Origin: Thraustochytrium sp. TN22
Taxonomy: Eukaryota; Sar; Bigyra; Thraustochytrida; Thraustochytriidae
NCBI GenBank assembly: GCA_013306675.1
Contig: JABLUY010000002.1
Location: 124,001-188,000, forward strand
Direction of reading: 5' to 3'
DNA: 64,000 bases
A model generated the notes under the pieces. That model was not told where the DNA came from. It worked only from the letters and a program-made list of their open reading frames with translations, and did not search any database. Position numbers and translations under genes: made by a program. Positions 1 through 9,669 of the stretch are shown piece by piece. The first letter of the stretch is position 1. The number at the start of each line of letters is the position of its first letter.

Positions 1-40
1 GTCGCTGCAGCAGGCAAGGCTCGTAGCGCAGCGATCCCAG

Positions 41-2833
41 ATGTCGCTCGTGGAGCACGCGCGCTGGGGGCCGTGCGCGATGCGCCCGGACAAGGCGAAG
101 AAGCGACTCATAGTGGGCGGCGTCAAGGTGCACTTCCCGCACCGCAAACTGCTCGGGCCGCAGGTACGGCTTGTCGTGGAGATGCTGTCTGCCTTCAAAG
201 AGCAAAAGCACGCTCTGGTGGAGTCGCCCACCGGCACGGGCAAGACGGCCGCCCTGGTGTGCGCGGCGCTCGCGTGGCAACGCCACCACGACGAGCTCAA
301 GTGGGCGGACCTGGGCGGGAAGCAGCGTACCATCTTCTTCCTGACGCGAACGCATTCCCAGGTTGCGCAAATCGTCTCCGCCATGCGCGACATGCCATAT
401 CGACCGGTGATCGACTCGCTCGGGAGCCGCCAGAGCTTGTGCAACAACGAGGAGTTGCGCGCGCAGACCAAGGGCTCGCGCGAGGCGCTCAACGTACGGT
501 GCCAGCTGGCCGTGCAGAAGGGCTCTTGCAAACGCTACAAGAGCATGCTGAACGAGTCCTTTGTGAGCCGTGTGCGCGACCTGGCGCGGCCCATGCCGGC
601 GGCAAACCTGGGCCAGCCGCAGGAGCGCGACGGTCTCTATGACATCGAGGACTTGGTCCGTGCAAGCGAGGACGGCGCCGTGAGCGGGTGCGCCTTCTTC
701 ACGTCCAAGTCGCTGCAGAACTCGGCGCAGTTCATCGTCTGCCCGTACAACTATGTCGTGGACCCAACGATCCGCGAGATGCTGGTTCCGGAGAGCCAGG
801 CTGGCACGCCCATCTTCATCTTTGACGAGGGCCACAACCTCGAGTCCACCTGCATGGAAACCGGCTCCTGCTCGCTGACTCTGCCCAACGTGCTGGAGGT
901 GGTCCGCGACCTCTGCGTGCTGGCCTCTTTCACGAACTGGGTCGTTGAGCCGGGCCCCGACGGATGCACCATGGCAAGCCTCGTCCGGGATATCATCCCG
1001 ATCTTCGATAGCCTGGCGCAGTTTATGCTAGCGCAGCGCGCCGCCTGGGTTGCCTCGCCGCAAAGCCGCCAGGTCTCCAGGTACGAGTCGCGCTTCGAGG
1101 TCTACCGTCGCGGCGGCATGACAGACGACGGCAAGTCCGCCGTGGCAGCCACTTTCCTGTCCCAGTTGGGTCTCGAGGCTGACGCGCTCAAATTGGCTGC
1201 CGAAAGGTTGGTACAAGTCCTGCGCGCGATGACCGAGTCGAGCACGGAGGAGGGCGAGGAGGACGAGGAGGGCGGGGCGGAGGGCGAGGACCCCTTCGGC
1301 CTGCACGGCCGGCGCGAGTTCCAGCGCGGCGCTGGCCGCCGCGGCGACCGCCCGCCCACCTACCTACGGTCGCTCTCGCAAACCGCCTCCCAGGGCCTGC
1401 TAGTCCTTGGCCTCCTCAGCAAGACACCGGCCGACTACTACGTGGTGCTCTCCGCGGAGCGCCTGACCGAGCCCAAGGAGGACATCACGCACGGCGAGCA
1501 CGACTTCGGCTACCGCTTCCCCTTTCGGCAGTGCTCCATGGGCCACGGATCGTACCTTGGGAGGGGCAACTACAGGCTCTCCTCGTGGTCGATGGACCTG
1601 CAGCTGGTGCTCATGAACCCAGGGGTCATCTTCGATCTCTTCTCCTCGATTGCGCACTCCGTCGTGGTGGCCTCGGGGACGCTCTTCCCCATGAGTCCGG
1701 GAGAGTTCGGCAAGGACTTCACGCGGCGCCTACGCGGCCAGGGCGTGGCACTTGACCATGTCATCGACCAGAAACGCCAGCTGTACATGGCGGTGGTCGA
1801 AAGCAGCCCATCGGGCGAGTCGCTCAACAGCACATACAAGGCGCGTAAGGAGCGGCGGAAGTTTGCCTACGAGCAGGCGCTGATCGATTCCATCCGGAGT
1901 ATCCTGCGCGCCATCACCGTTCCGGGCGGCAGCCTGGTCTTCCTGACCAGCTACAAGCAGCTAGCCGAGGTGCAGAGCTATCTAGACAGCTCCCGCATCG
2001 GCTTGGACTTCGCCGAGGAGCGCGGCCCGCTCATTTTTGAGCGCAACGGCGTTGACCCGAACTCCGGCACTGAGTACGACCACTTCTTCCCGCAAGGCGT
2101 CGTGCCGCACGCCGAGGGCAGCGGCGCGCTGGACGAGGACGAGGATGATGGACTCGTTGGCGGCGGCGGCGCTGGCGCGGGCGCCAAGGCTGCGGCGGCC
2201 ATGCACGTCGGCGACTCGAATACAACAGCGTTCCTGCGCGCCAAGGCCCTCTACCTGGACGCCGTACGGGACGGCAAGTCGCCGATCCTCTTTGCCGTCT
2301 TCCGTGGCCGCATGTCGGAGGGCATCGACTTCAAGGACGCGGCGTGCAGGTCCGTCTTTCTGGTCGGCATCCCGTACCCGGCGCTGAACGACCCGGCCAT
2401 CAAGTACAAGCGCGCATGGAATGACCAGAAGCAGCTGCTCAGGTTCCAGAACCGCCTTCCGGACGGCGAGGCCGACGAGTGCTTCACCTCAGGCTCCGTG
2501 TGGTACTCGCAGCAGGCGTTTCGGGCGGTGAACCAGGCGCTGGGCCGCGTCATCCGCCACAAGAACGACTACGGCGCCGTCTTTCTGGTGGACCCTCGCT
2601 TTGCGGAGAACAACATGCAGCAACACCTCGCACGTTGGTGCCGAGCCGCGATTCAGCGCGAGCCCACCTTCCACGCGCTCGTGCAGCGTGTGGGCGCCTT
2701 CTTTGCGCAGATTCCGCCCGAGCTGCGCGCTCCGGGCGAGGCCGACGACGCCGGCGTCGACGCCATGGACCTCACCACCGCCTCGCAGGACTCTGCGGCG
2801 TCCACACAGACGACGCACCTCTCCATTCCATGA
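41..2833 (+). CDS. BRIP1: FANCJ/BRIP1-like XPD-family DNA helicase
   Basis: This is a superfamily 2 iron-sulfur helicase that would unwind forked DNA and G-quadruplexes in 5'-3' direction in the nucleus during interstrand crosslink repair. Visible: GGVKVHFP near residue 26, as at the FANCJ N terminus; Walker A ESPTGTGKT at 61-69; four cysteines for the 4Fe-4S cluster (C134, C154, C163, C217); CPYNYVVD just after the cluster; Walker B DEGH at 262-265; SGTLFPM; the C-terminal helicase half with EGIDF, GIPYP and the arginine-finger motif QALGRVIRHKNDYG. These details fit FANCJ better than XPD, RTEL1 or DDX11. The canonical DEAH box reads DEGH, which is unusual. An acidic low-complexity insert follows residue 405. 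The frame is open to the window edge, so a start upstream of the ATG at 41 cannot be excluded, but the FANCJ alignment begins around residue 24. Its last 98 codons are duplicated directly downstream. Confidence 0.9.
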   Translation: MSLVEHARWGPCAMRPDKAKKRLIVGGVKVHFPHRKLLGPQVRLVVEMLSAFKEQKHALVESPTGTGKTAALVCAALAWQRHHDELKWADLGGKQRTIFFLTRTHSQVAQIVSAMRDMPYRPVIDSLGSRQSLCNNEELRAQTKGSREALNVRCQLAVQKGSCKRYKSMLNESFVSRVRDLARPMPAANLGQPQERDGLYDIEDLVRASEDGAVSGCAFFTSKSLQNSAQFIVCPYNYVVDPTIREMLVPESQAGTPIFIFDEGHNLESTCMETGSCSLTLPNVLEVVRDLCVLASFTNWVVEPGPDGCTMASLVRDIIPIFDSLAQFMLAQRAAWVASPQSRQVSRYESRFEVYRRGGMTDDGKSAVAATFLSQLGLEADALKLAAERLVQVLRAMTESSTEEGEEDEEGGAEGEDPFGLHGRREFQRGAGRRGDRPPTYLRSLSQTASQGLLVLGLLSKTPADYYVVLSAERLTEPKEDITHGEHDFGYRFPFRQCSMGHGSYLGRGNYRLSSWSMDLQLVLMNPGVIFDLFSSIAHSVVVASGTLFPMSPGEFGKDFTRRLRGQGVALDHVIDQKRQLYMAVVESSPSGESLNSTYKARKERRKFAYEQALIDSIRSILRAITVPGGSLVFLTSYKQLAEVQSYLDSSRIGLDFAEERGPLIFERNGVDPNSGTEYDHFFPQGVVPHAEGSGALDEDEDDGLVGGGGAGAGAKAAAAMHVGDSNTTAFLRAKALYLDAVRDGKSPILFAVFRGRMSEGIDFKDAACRSVFLVGIPYPALNDPAIKYKRAWNDQKQLLRFQNRLPDGEADECFTSGSVWYSQQAFRAVNQALGRVIRHKNDYGAVFLVDPRFAENNMQQHLARWCRAAIQREPTFHALVQRVGAFFAQIPPELRAPGEADDAGVDAMDLTTASQDSAASTQTTHLSIP

Positions 2834-3356
2834 CGTGGATCCCTCTTCCCGCTTTCGATGTGAACATGAAGTGTAAAAAAAATTCTTGTCGAGGTTCTCT
2901 TTTTGGTAGGCTCCAGGTGTGCCCACGGTCAGTCTGTCATGTCAGTCTGTCTGTGGGCCGCGTCATCCGCCACAAGAACGACTACGGCGCCATCTTTCTG
3001 GCGGACCCTCGCTTTGCGGCAGCAACACCTCGCACGTTGGTGCCGAGCCGCGATTCAGCGCGAGCCCACCTTCCACGCGCTCGTGCAGCGTGTGGGCGCC
3101 TTCTTTGCGCAGATTCCGCCCGAGCTGCGCGCTCCGGGCGAGGCCGACGACGCCGGCGTCGACGCCATGGACCTCACCACCGCCTCGCAGGACTCTGCGG
3201 CGTCCACACAGACGACGCACCTCTCCATTCCATGACGTGGATCCCTTTTCCCGCTTTGGATGTGAACATGAAGTGTAAAAAAATCCTTGTCGAGGTTCTC
3301 TTTTTTGGTAGGCTCCAGGTGTGCCCACGGTCAGTCTGTCATGTCAGTCTGTCTGT
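2542..3356 (+). repeat. tandem duplication of the helicase 3' end (about 413 and 402 bp)
   Basis: Copy 1 (2542-2954) covers the last codons of the helicase, its stop and about 120 bp of 3' flank. Copy 2 (2955-3356) follows head to tail. By eye they differ by five substitutions, an 11-bp deletion in copy 2 (the bases of 2599-2609 have no counterpart) and compensating one-base changes in an A run and a T run. The low divergence suggests a recent event. The junction lies in a short GTCTGT-type repeat, which fits replication slippage or unequal exchange. Confidence 0.95.
2955..3235 (+). pseudogene. orphan copy of the helicase C-terminal exon end
   Basis: This is the coding part of copy 2 of the tandem duplication. 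It starts inside motif VI of the helicase and so has no start codon or helicase core. An 11-bp deletion shifts its frame after about 17 codons. It is separated from the true gene by that gene's stop codon and 3' flank. It is best read as a non-functional fragment, although it could lie within the 3' untranslated region of the helicase transcript. Confidence 0.8.
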
Positions 3357-3428
3357 CTCCCTTCCTCGTCACTCCTCGAGTTTTTTTTTCCTCGTCATTC
3401 CTCTCTCCTGCTCCCGAGAAGCAGACGA

Positions 3429-5072
3429 TCAGGCCTTGAGGAGCTCCGCAAGGCGAGCGACATACGCGTCGCGCTTGACAACCTCCTCGTCCTTGGAAGC
3501 GATGGTGCGGATCTTGACGACGCCTTCCTCGAGCTCGGTCTTGCCGATGACAACGCAGAACGGGATGGCGTTCTTCTCGCAGTGCTGCACCTGCGTCATA
3601 AACTTGGCGTTGGCCTTGTACGAGGTCTCGGCGCAAACGCCGGCCTTCCAGAGCTCGGCGCAGACCTTCATACGCTCGCGCATGATCTCCTCCTTGTCGT
3701 CGGCGCTGGCGATGCCCACGACCTGCACCTGGGTCGGACGGCTGGCGATGGGCGCATCCTGCTCCTTTTGGCGATTCGCCACGACGGTGAAGAGGCGCTC
3801 GATGCCGAGGCTCACGCCGACGCACGGGATAATCTTGTCCTTCTTCTTGCCCTTCTTGGCAAGAAACATGCCCACGAGGTTGTCGTAGCGGCCACCGCCG
3901 GCGACCGAGCCAACCTCAGCGCCGACGAGGACGGCCTCGTAGATGACGCCGGTGTAGTAATCGAGGCCGCGCGCCATGCTGAGGTCGAAGGACACGCGGT
4001 TGGGCGGAACGCCGTAGCACTCGCAGAACTCGAAGAGCAGCTTCATGGCGTCCAGGCCAGCCTTGGCCGAGGCGTTCGCGCAGAGCTTCTCATCCCCGAG
4101 GAGCTTGTCGACGAGGTCGCGGCCGCCCTTCTGCTGCGCATAGCCCCAGATTTGCTCAGCCACGTCCTCCGAGATGCCCTTCTGCAGCATCTCCTGCTTC
4201 ACCTCGGGCCACTCAAGCTTGTCGAGCTTATCCACGGCCGAACAGATGGTGCGAAAGAGCTCCTCCGGCACGCCGCAGACCGCGAAAATGCCGTCCAGAA
4301 GCTGGCGGTGGTTCACCTTGACCAGGAAGTCACCCACGTCAAGCGCCGAGAGAATGTCCGTGACGATCTTGACGCACTCGGCGTCAGCCACCATCGGCTC
4401 GTAGTCACCAGCGATATCGAAATCGCACTGGTAGAACTCGCGGTAGCGGCCCTTGGTCATGACCGGGTTGTCGCGCCGGTACACGCGCGCGATGTGGTAT
4501 CGCTTGATGGTCTCCACGCCGTGCTCCGCGCAGTAGCGGGCGAATGGCACGGTCAAGTCGTAGCGCAGGGCCAGGATCTCGCCGCCCTGGTCCGCCAGGT
4601 CGTAGATGAGCTTGCTGTCCTCGCCGTACTTGCCCGTGAGCGTCTCCTTGAGCTCCGCCACGGGCGTCTCGATGCTCACAGCGCCGTGGCGCTTGAACAC
4701 ATCCTTGATGATGCCAAACACGCGCTCGCGCACCGCCATCTCCTCCGGGTGGTAGTCGCGCATGCCCAGCGGCGTCTTGGGCTGGTACTTGCCGCCCTTC
4801 TTCTTGCTCTTCTTCGCGCCTTCGCCGCTCTGGCTGCCCTGGCCTCCGGCCGCGCTCACCAGCTGGTCGCGCATGTCCATCACCAGCTGGCGCAGCGAGT
4901 CCACGTCGGTCGGGAGCTCCGCGAGGGCCTTCTCGCGCGCCTCGCGCAGGTCCTCCGCGTAGTCGGGCTCCGGCTCGTCCACCACCGGCGGGTTCTTGTC
5001 CACGTCGTCCGCCAGCGTCGCCACCGTCGCCGCGGCCATGCCGGCCGCCGCCGCCGCCGCCGCCAGCTCCAT
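3429..5072 (-). CDS. HARS1: histidyl-tRNA synthetase
   Basis: Class II aminoacyl-tRNA synthetase that charges tRNA-His. The 547-residue protein has an Ala-rich N terminus, an acidic/helical stretch at about 45-90 that could be a WHEP-like tRNA-binding helix pair, and a Lys-rich linker. The catalytic core then follows: [36 protein letters not shown] (motif 1 region), [15 protein letters not shown] (motif 2), the histidine-specific RGLDYYTG and GGGRYDNL, and a C-terminal anticodon-binding domain with VQVVGIA. No obvious mitochondrial presequence is seen at the chosen ATG. The N-terminal poly-Ala codons sit in a GCC repeat. The gene converges on the duplicated helicase end, with about 70 bp between. 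Confidence 0.95.
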   Translation of the reverse strand: MELAAAAAAAGMAAATVATLADDVDKNPPVVDEPEPDYAEDLREAREKALAELPTDVDSLRQLVMDMRDQLVSAAGGQGSQSGEGAKKSKKKGGKYQPKTPLGMRDYHPEEMAVRERVFGIIKDVFKRHGAVSIETPVAELKETLTGKYGEDSKLIYDLADQGGEILALRYDLTVPFARYCAEHGVETIKRYHIARVYRRDNPVMTKGRYREFYQCDFDIAGDYEPMVADAECVKIVTDILSALDVGDFLVKVNHRQLLDGIFAVCGVPEELFRTICSAVDKLDKLEWPEVKQEMLQKGISEDVAEQIWGYAQQKGGRDLVDKLLGDEKLCANASAKAGLDAMKLLFEFCECYGVPPNRVSFDLSMARGLDYYTGVIYEAVLVGAEVGSVAGGGRYDNLVGMFLAKKGKKKDKIIPCVGVSLGIERLFTVVANRQKEQDAPIASRPTQVQVVGIASADDKEEIMRERMKVCAELWKAGVCAETSYKANAKFMTQVQHCEKNAIPFCVVIGKTELEEGVVKIRTIASKDEEVVKRDAYVARLAELLKA

Positions 5073-5564
5073 CCTGCCTCGCCGCCGCGCAATGCGCCGG
5101 GCTCCGCTCCGCTCTCGCGCCTCGCTCTCTCCGCCTGGCTCTCCGCCTGGCTCTCCTTCTCCGTCTGCTGCGCCTCCTCCTCCTCCTCCTCCTCCTCGAT
5201 CTCCTCCTCCTCCGCCTCGCCGACCGGAGATGCCGCCTGCTCGCCGCTAGTTTCTCGGCGGATCCGCTGTTGCTCCGGTTTCCCCGGCTTCAGAACTCGG
5301 GCTTGAGCGTGCCTGCACCGCCTCGGGCGGGTCCGAGTCGCCTCGGAGGGCGCAGCGATCACGAGCGAGCGCGCTCTCGGCGTGCGAGGTGTTCTTAGTC
5401 ATGTCATCTCGACGGTGAGCGGGGCGGCGGCTCGTCTCGTCTCGTCTCGTCTCGTGTCGTGTCGTGTCGTCTCGTCTCGTCTCGTCTCGTCAAGATTGGG
5501 GCCGCAGACCCATGCAACAGCAGCAGCTTCTGGACCGAGTGGCTTCACAGATGATCAAAGTTAG
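5073..5564. other. spacer: 5' flank of HisRS and 3' flank of tetraspan gene
   Basis: There is no supported gene. The proximal part is a C/T-rich stretch (5100-5230) whose minus strand encodes only a Glu/Arg low-complexity frame. It holds a pentanucleotide array and presumably the HisRS promoter and 5' UTR. Confidence 0.5.
5431..5491. repeat. (CTCGT)n microsatellite
   Basis: About twelve pentanucleotide units, mostly CTCGT with a central block of three GTCGT variants. It lies between HisRS and the tetraspan gene. Confidence 0.9.
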
Positions 5565-6215
5565 TTAGACGGACATGGGCGCTGGGGACGGCACGAAGAG
5601 CAGGGCCTGGTCCGTGTACACGGTGAAGGCCATGGGCAGGCAAAATAGGGAGAGCGAGAAGAGCATGAAGAGAACACAGAGACCGGCGTTGACGGTGCCG
5701 GAGACGTCACGATCGATGTTGAGGAGCAGAATGTAGGACTCGCTCTGCAGTACGCTGCCTAGGCTCGCCGAAGCACCGCCGATGCACATCAAGGCGAAGA
5801 CAAGGTCCATGTACCAGCCGTTGGTCACGATGAAAATTGACGTCTCCGAGACCTCCTGCTGCTGCTGCTGCGTCGGGTTCGCGAAGCGGAACGCGAGCAC
5901 GCCGTGCAGCGTTGCGAAGAGCAGCATGACCAGGCTAAGGAAGGTGCAGAACCACAGCGTGGCGAGTGAGTCCTCTACGAGGAAGTAAGCGATCGAGCCG
6001 TCCGCGAGCTTGTCCAAGAGTCCCCGCGCCACGCTCAGCGTGTCGGCGAAACAGCTCATGGCGATGAGCCCGAGCACGAACTCCAATGCGCGCGCGTAGG
6101 AGACGCGGCGAAGGATCTCCTGCAGCTCAGCGCTGCTCTGGGGCTGCATGTTACACAGGCTCGAGCACGGTAGCCCGACACGCTCGTGCGTCGCATACTT
6201 GGTGTCGGCAGCCAT
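5565..6215 (-). CDS. small four-helix membrane protein, unknown function
   Basis: A 216-residue protein from the ATG at 6215. It has four hydrophobic helices: residues near LEFVLGLIAMSCFADTL, LWFCTFLSLVMLLFATL, YMDLVFALMCIGGA and LCVLFMLFSLSLFCLPMAF. A QQQQQ run sits in the loop between helices 2 and 3. No family signature is recognised. The open frame continues upstream to 6422, but that extension is Pro/Arg low complexity and crosses a C/T tract ending in TTCTTCAG at 6245 that looks like a 3' splice site. I therefore place the start at Met 6215 and read the upstream part as a 5' UTR intron. The alternative is an N-terminal exon I cannot join in frame. Confidence 0.6.
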   Translation of the reverse strand: MAADTKYATHERVGLPCSSLCNMQPQSSAELQEILRRVSYARALEFVLGLIAMSCFADTLSVARGLLDKLADGSIAYFLVEDSLATLWFCTFLSLVMLLFATLHGVLAFRFANPTQQQQQEVSETSIFIVTNGWYMDLVFALMCIGGASASLGSVLQSESYILLLNIDRDVSGTVNAGLCVLFMLFSLSLFCLPMAFTVYTDQALLFVPSPAPMSV

Positions 6216-6657
6216 GAGCTCGTCGCGTACGTCCTTGGAGACCGCTGAAGAAAGGGGGACAGCGGGGGGGGGGGAGAGGAGTGGAGGAGGCCACGCCCAC
6301 GCCCTCCCACGGCCCGGCGCCGCGTCCGCCCACCCGCGCTCTGGCCCTCGAGACGCGGCGCTGACTGCCGGCCGGGCTGGGCGGTCTGATGTACGTAGTA
6401 CCTGGAAACGCTGAATGTACATGTTACGCTGGAAAAGGTAACATGGACCAAACTTGAACTATGGACGGCCACTGCTATGTGCAAGATGATCGCCGCACCG
6501 TGACGCAGCAAGCACGGAGCTCTTTCACTGGCCGCGTTGGCACGCCAAGACGGTCTGCCAGATGCAGCAGCACCTGCGCCCAACCTTCATTCACAGCCAG
6601 CCGGGATGAACATTTGAATTTTGCAAATCAATCAGCAGGCAGACCGACATCGTCACC
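6216..6657. promoter_or_regulatory. divergent intergenic promoter region with candidate 5' UTR intron
   Basis: This region lies between the minus-strand tetraspan gene and the plus-strand gene at 6658. On the minus strand a candidate intron runs from CAG|GTACTACG (donor at 6401) to CTTTCTTCAG (acceptor at 6245), about 157 nt, with a long pyrimidine tract before the acceptor. Both promoters must lie at about 6420-6650; no TATA box is evident. Confidence 0.4.
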
Positions 6658-8265
6658 ATGGCCGACCTACCGCTCCCGGAGACCAAGGTCGCGAGCCGCA
6701 TCCACGCGCGTAGCCTCGCAGACTGCCTGAGCGGCGACCTCAGTTGGTCGCGGCACGCCGAGGCCGCCATCTTTGCGCCGCTCGACGCCGCCGAGATACT
6801 CATGCACCTTGCCAGTCTCGAGGAGGAGCTTGCGCGGCGAAGCGCGGCGGCACCTCGAAGGCCACTGGCTGCGCTCCTCCCCGGGCCGAACTACTTCAGC
6901 CACAAGGTGGAGGCCTTGGCGCTGGCCAGGGAGCGCGCCGCGAGCTTGCAGGAGCTGCCGCTGCCCGTCGCGGGCGAGGTGATTGTCACGCCCGGTGGTA
7001 TCCTGGACGCCGAGGCGAGGCGACGGACCGCCGAGGCGGACTTCAAGCCGCGCCTCGCGCGCATGCGGCCCGCCGTGTCAGCAGAGAAGGCGGCACGCAG
7101 GTTTGCCGAGGCGCGGCTCTTCGTGATGGCCGAGGAGGGCCCCGGCCAGGTCAAGGCCCGTGTGTGGCGGGCCATGTTCAAGTTGGCCGAGCCCTTGGCT
7201 GGTGCACTGCAGCGCGACGAGCGCGTCGCGCAAACCTACGTCTTCGAGACGCAGAACGCGATTGAGGACGGAAATCACAGGGCGCCCGAACCCCGGTTCT
7301 GCAGCTGGCTCACGGAAGTGACCGCGCCGCAGCGCCACGCGCCCGGGTTGGGCAAAGCGGTCGCTCGATGCGAGCCCGAGCGCTCCATGTCTGGTCTCCT
7401 CGCCGATCTTCGGCAGCCAGAGCCGCCACGCTCGCTGGCAGAGCAATTGCGTGAGCTCGCGCACCGCGCTGGTGCTCGGCCGGCCGTGGAAGCGGTCGCG
7501 GCTCGCAGCGCCGACATGCTGAGCCGCGGGGCGGCGCTGCGGCTCGTGGAGGCCTACATGCTGCACATGGCACAGGCGCTGGGAGCCGGCGAAGACGCGG
7601 AGATCGTGCGACGGCTCTTGCAAGCGGCCGTGCCGGTCCCGCAGACGCTCGTGCTCGTGAACGAGGCGCAGCTCTGCGAGGACAACAGCCTGCGCGCGCT
7701 GTGTACGGAGCTGAGCCGGGTGCGCGTTGCTGTGCTGGAGCAGCCCATGGAGATGGTGTCTCTCGTGCTGGACGAGGACACGGCGCTACTCGCGTGCCAA
7801 ACGCCGAGCCCGGCATGGGGTGAGGCCGTTGTGCGTTGGATCGTCTCGCGCGGCCAGCTACGCTTCCGGCGCTTCCTGGTGCTCGTGCTGGCGCCCCTGC
7901 CGGCCGCTTCGGCGCTGGCCACGCTGGCGTGCGCCTTGTGCAAGCTGCACGGGGTGGTCAGCGCAAGCCTGCGTGTTGCCTGCGACGCGGAAGCAGCCGC
8001 GCGCCTCGTGCGCCGCGTCACGGTTGCCTCTGATGCGCGCCACGAGGCGGCGGTCCCGAGGCGCGAGCGGGGTGGGGCCTGCGAATCAGTTCACGAAGTC
8101 GTCTTGCGACAGTTCCCGGACATGAACGAGCTTCGCGCACGGCAGTTGGTCCTCCGGGAGGACTCGCGAAGCGCCCAGGATGCCTTGCGCCCCGTGCAGA
8201 GCGCGCTACAGCGCTACGTGCGCGAGGCGGCCATGAATCGAGAGTCGGCGCCTGTCTCGCCGTGA
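6658..8265 (+). CDS. unknown protein; possible XPF-fold (SHOC1/ZIP2-like) protein
   Basis: A 535-residue soluble, Ala/Arg/Leu-rich protein with a good start context (ACCATGG at 6655). The first two thirds give no clear signature. The C-terminal part reads like a nuclease-fold followed by helix-hairpin-helix: VLVNEAQLCEDN (about 331), AVLEQPMEM and VLDEDTALL (about 360-380), a predicted alpha/beta stretch FLVLVLAPLP, then VVLRQFPDMNELRARQL (about 480), which resembles the tandem hairpin entry of XPF, SHOC1 and ZIP2 proteins. An XPF-type GDxnERKx3D site is not visible, as expected for the inactive meiotic SHOC1/ZIP2 branch. This is recall-based inference. The neighbours are DNA-repair genes. 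It could equally be an unrelated lineage-specific protein. Confidence 0.5.
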   Translation: MADLPLPETKVASRIHARSLADCLSGDLSWSRHAEAAIFAPLDAAEILMHLASLEEELARRSAAAPRRPLAALLPGPNYFSHKVEALALARERAASLQELPLPVAGEVIVTPGGILDAEARRRTAEADFKPRLARMRPAVSAEKAARRFAEARLFVMAEEGPGQVKARVWRAMFKLAEPLAGALQRDERVAQTYVFETQNAIEDGNHRAPEPRFCSWLTEVTAPQRHAPGLGKAVARCEPERSMSGLLADLRQPEPPRSLAEQLRELAHRAGARPAVEAVAARSADMLSRGAALRLVEAYMLHMAQALGAGEDAEIVRRLLQAAVPVPQTLVLVNEAQLCEDNSLRALCTELSRVRVAVLEQPMEMVSLVLDEDTALLACQTPSPAWGEAVVRWIVSRGQLRFRRFLVLVLAPLPAASALATLACALCKLHGVVSASLRVACDAEAAARLVRRVTVASDARHEAAVPRRERGGACESVHEVVLRQFPDMNELRARQLVLREDSRSAQDALRPVQSALQRYVREAAMNRESAPVSP

Positions 8266-8391
8266 GCAGTCGGGCCAGTTCGTCAGCCAGTCGGACGCCA
8301 AGGTGAGTAGTTCTGGGCTTTTTGTCAGTCAGTTCCGGCTCCCTGCACCTGCTTCCTTGCTGTCAGACAGGCAGGCTCCAGATCGTCAGAG

Positions 8392-9631
8392 TTACTGTTC
8401 GTCCTTTCTGTCGTCAGGTACCTGGTCGTCCTCGTTGGCGAGCTCGAGGAGAACGGGGCAATGGTCTGAGCCAAGAAAGGAAGGGTCCTGTGCGGACAGA
8501 CCGCGGCCGCAGAGGTCAGCGCGGCGTACGCGGCGCAAGAGGGGCTCCGAGACAAGCATGTGATCGATCCGCATGCCCTTCTTGAAGAAGCGCCCGGCCT
8601 CAGGCCGCTCCACGCCAGCCAGGCCGCGCCAGGAGTATATGGGCGCGTCAATGGAGGTGCCTCGGCGCACGCCCTGTGTGGTCTCCAGGTACCGAAAGCA
8701 GTCGGTGAGGCCACCTGCGCGCAGAAGTGCCGCGAAGCGCTTCTGCTCGTTGTTGGTGCAGCCTGGCTGGCCAACGTCCTCGGGGTCGCCCGAGGCGGCC
8801 GGTTGGAACTGAACATTGAACCAGTCCGGGTGCGAGACGTCGCGGTCATGCGGGGCGGCGTTGAGATCGCCCATGTAGACGATGGGCTTGCGGTCTGGGT
8901 GCGCCGCCACGGCACGCAACCAGGCCGTGAGCGTCTCGTCCCACTCGCGACGGCGCTCAAAGGAGTCAACGGAGGTGCCATTATTGGGCGAGTAGGTATG
9001 GAGTGTGACAAAAGACTTCCACTCGAGCAGCAGGATGCGGCCGTCAGGGTGGTGCGGGACCGTCTCCGTCCAGTTGTGCGGGTCCGGGAGGCCGGTCCAG
9101 AGGAAAACGGGCCGCGGAGCGTCACGGCGCAGGAGCACGGCCGTGCCGGCGTAGCGCCGGTCGCTGAGCGAGAGCTTGATGGTGTTGTACGCGCGTAAGC
9201 AGCCGGTCTGCCTCGCTTTGTTGAGCACAGTGGCTTCGTCGATCCCGCGCTGGTCCCGCGTGCAGAGGCTGGCGCGCTTCGCCTGTGCGCTGGCGCGCAT
9301 CTTGACCTCGGACAGGAAGATTACATCGGGCTGCTCGCGGTCCAGAAACGCCTCGATCGCCCCCGAGTTGAACTTGAGCCTGTTGACGAGCCCGTTCACG
9401 TTCCATGCCACGAGCTTGCGCGGGTCGCGCGCCTGCTCCGGGCTCGCCTTGGCCACGGCCGGCACCCGCGTGGGCCTCTTGGCGAAGAAGCTATGAGGAG
9501 GAGCCGGCTGCGCCGCGCGCTGCCGCTTCGGGGCCGAGGGCATCGTCTGCGACTGTCCCGGTCTCGCTTCGGGTGCCGGCCGGGCTCGCTTCGCGGCCGC
9601 GGCGGCTGACAGCGAGGAGGACGAAGACCCA

Positions 9632-9669
<38 letters not shown>

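Noticed and set aside
2479-3888. 469-residue plus-strand frame linking the helicase 3' end with antisense HisRS
   Set aside because: It is out of frame with the helicase, is Arg/Pro/Ser-rich, and exists because the tandem duplication and the antisense of HisRS both stay open in GC-rich DNA.
3321-5306. 661-residue frame antisense to HisRS
   Set aside because: It has Leu/Ala/Val/His/Arg composition typical of antisense GC-rich codons, while the minus strand has all HisRS motifs.
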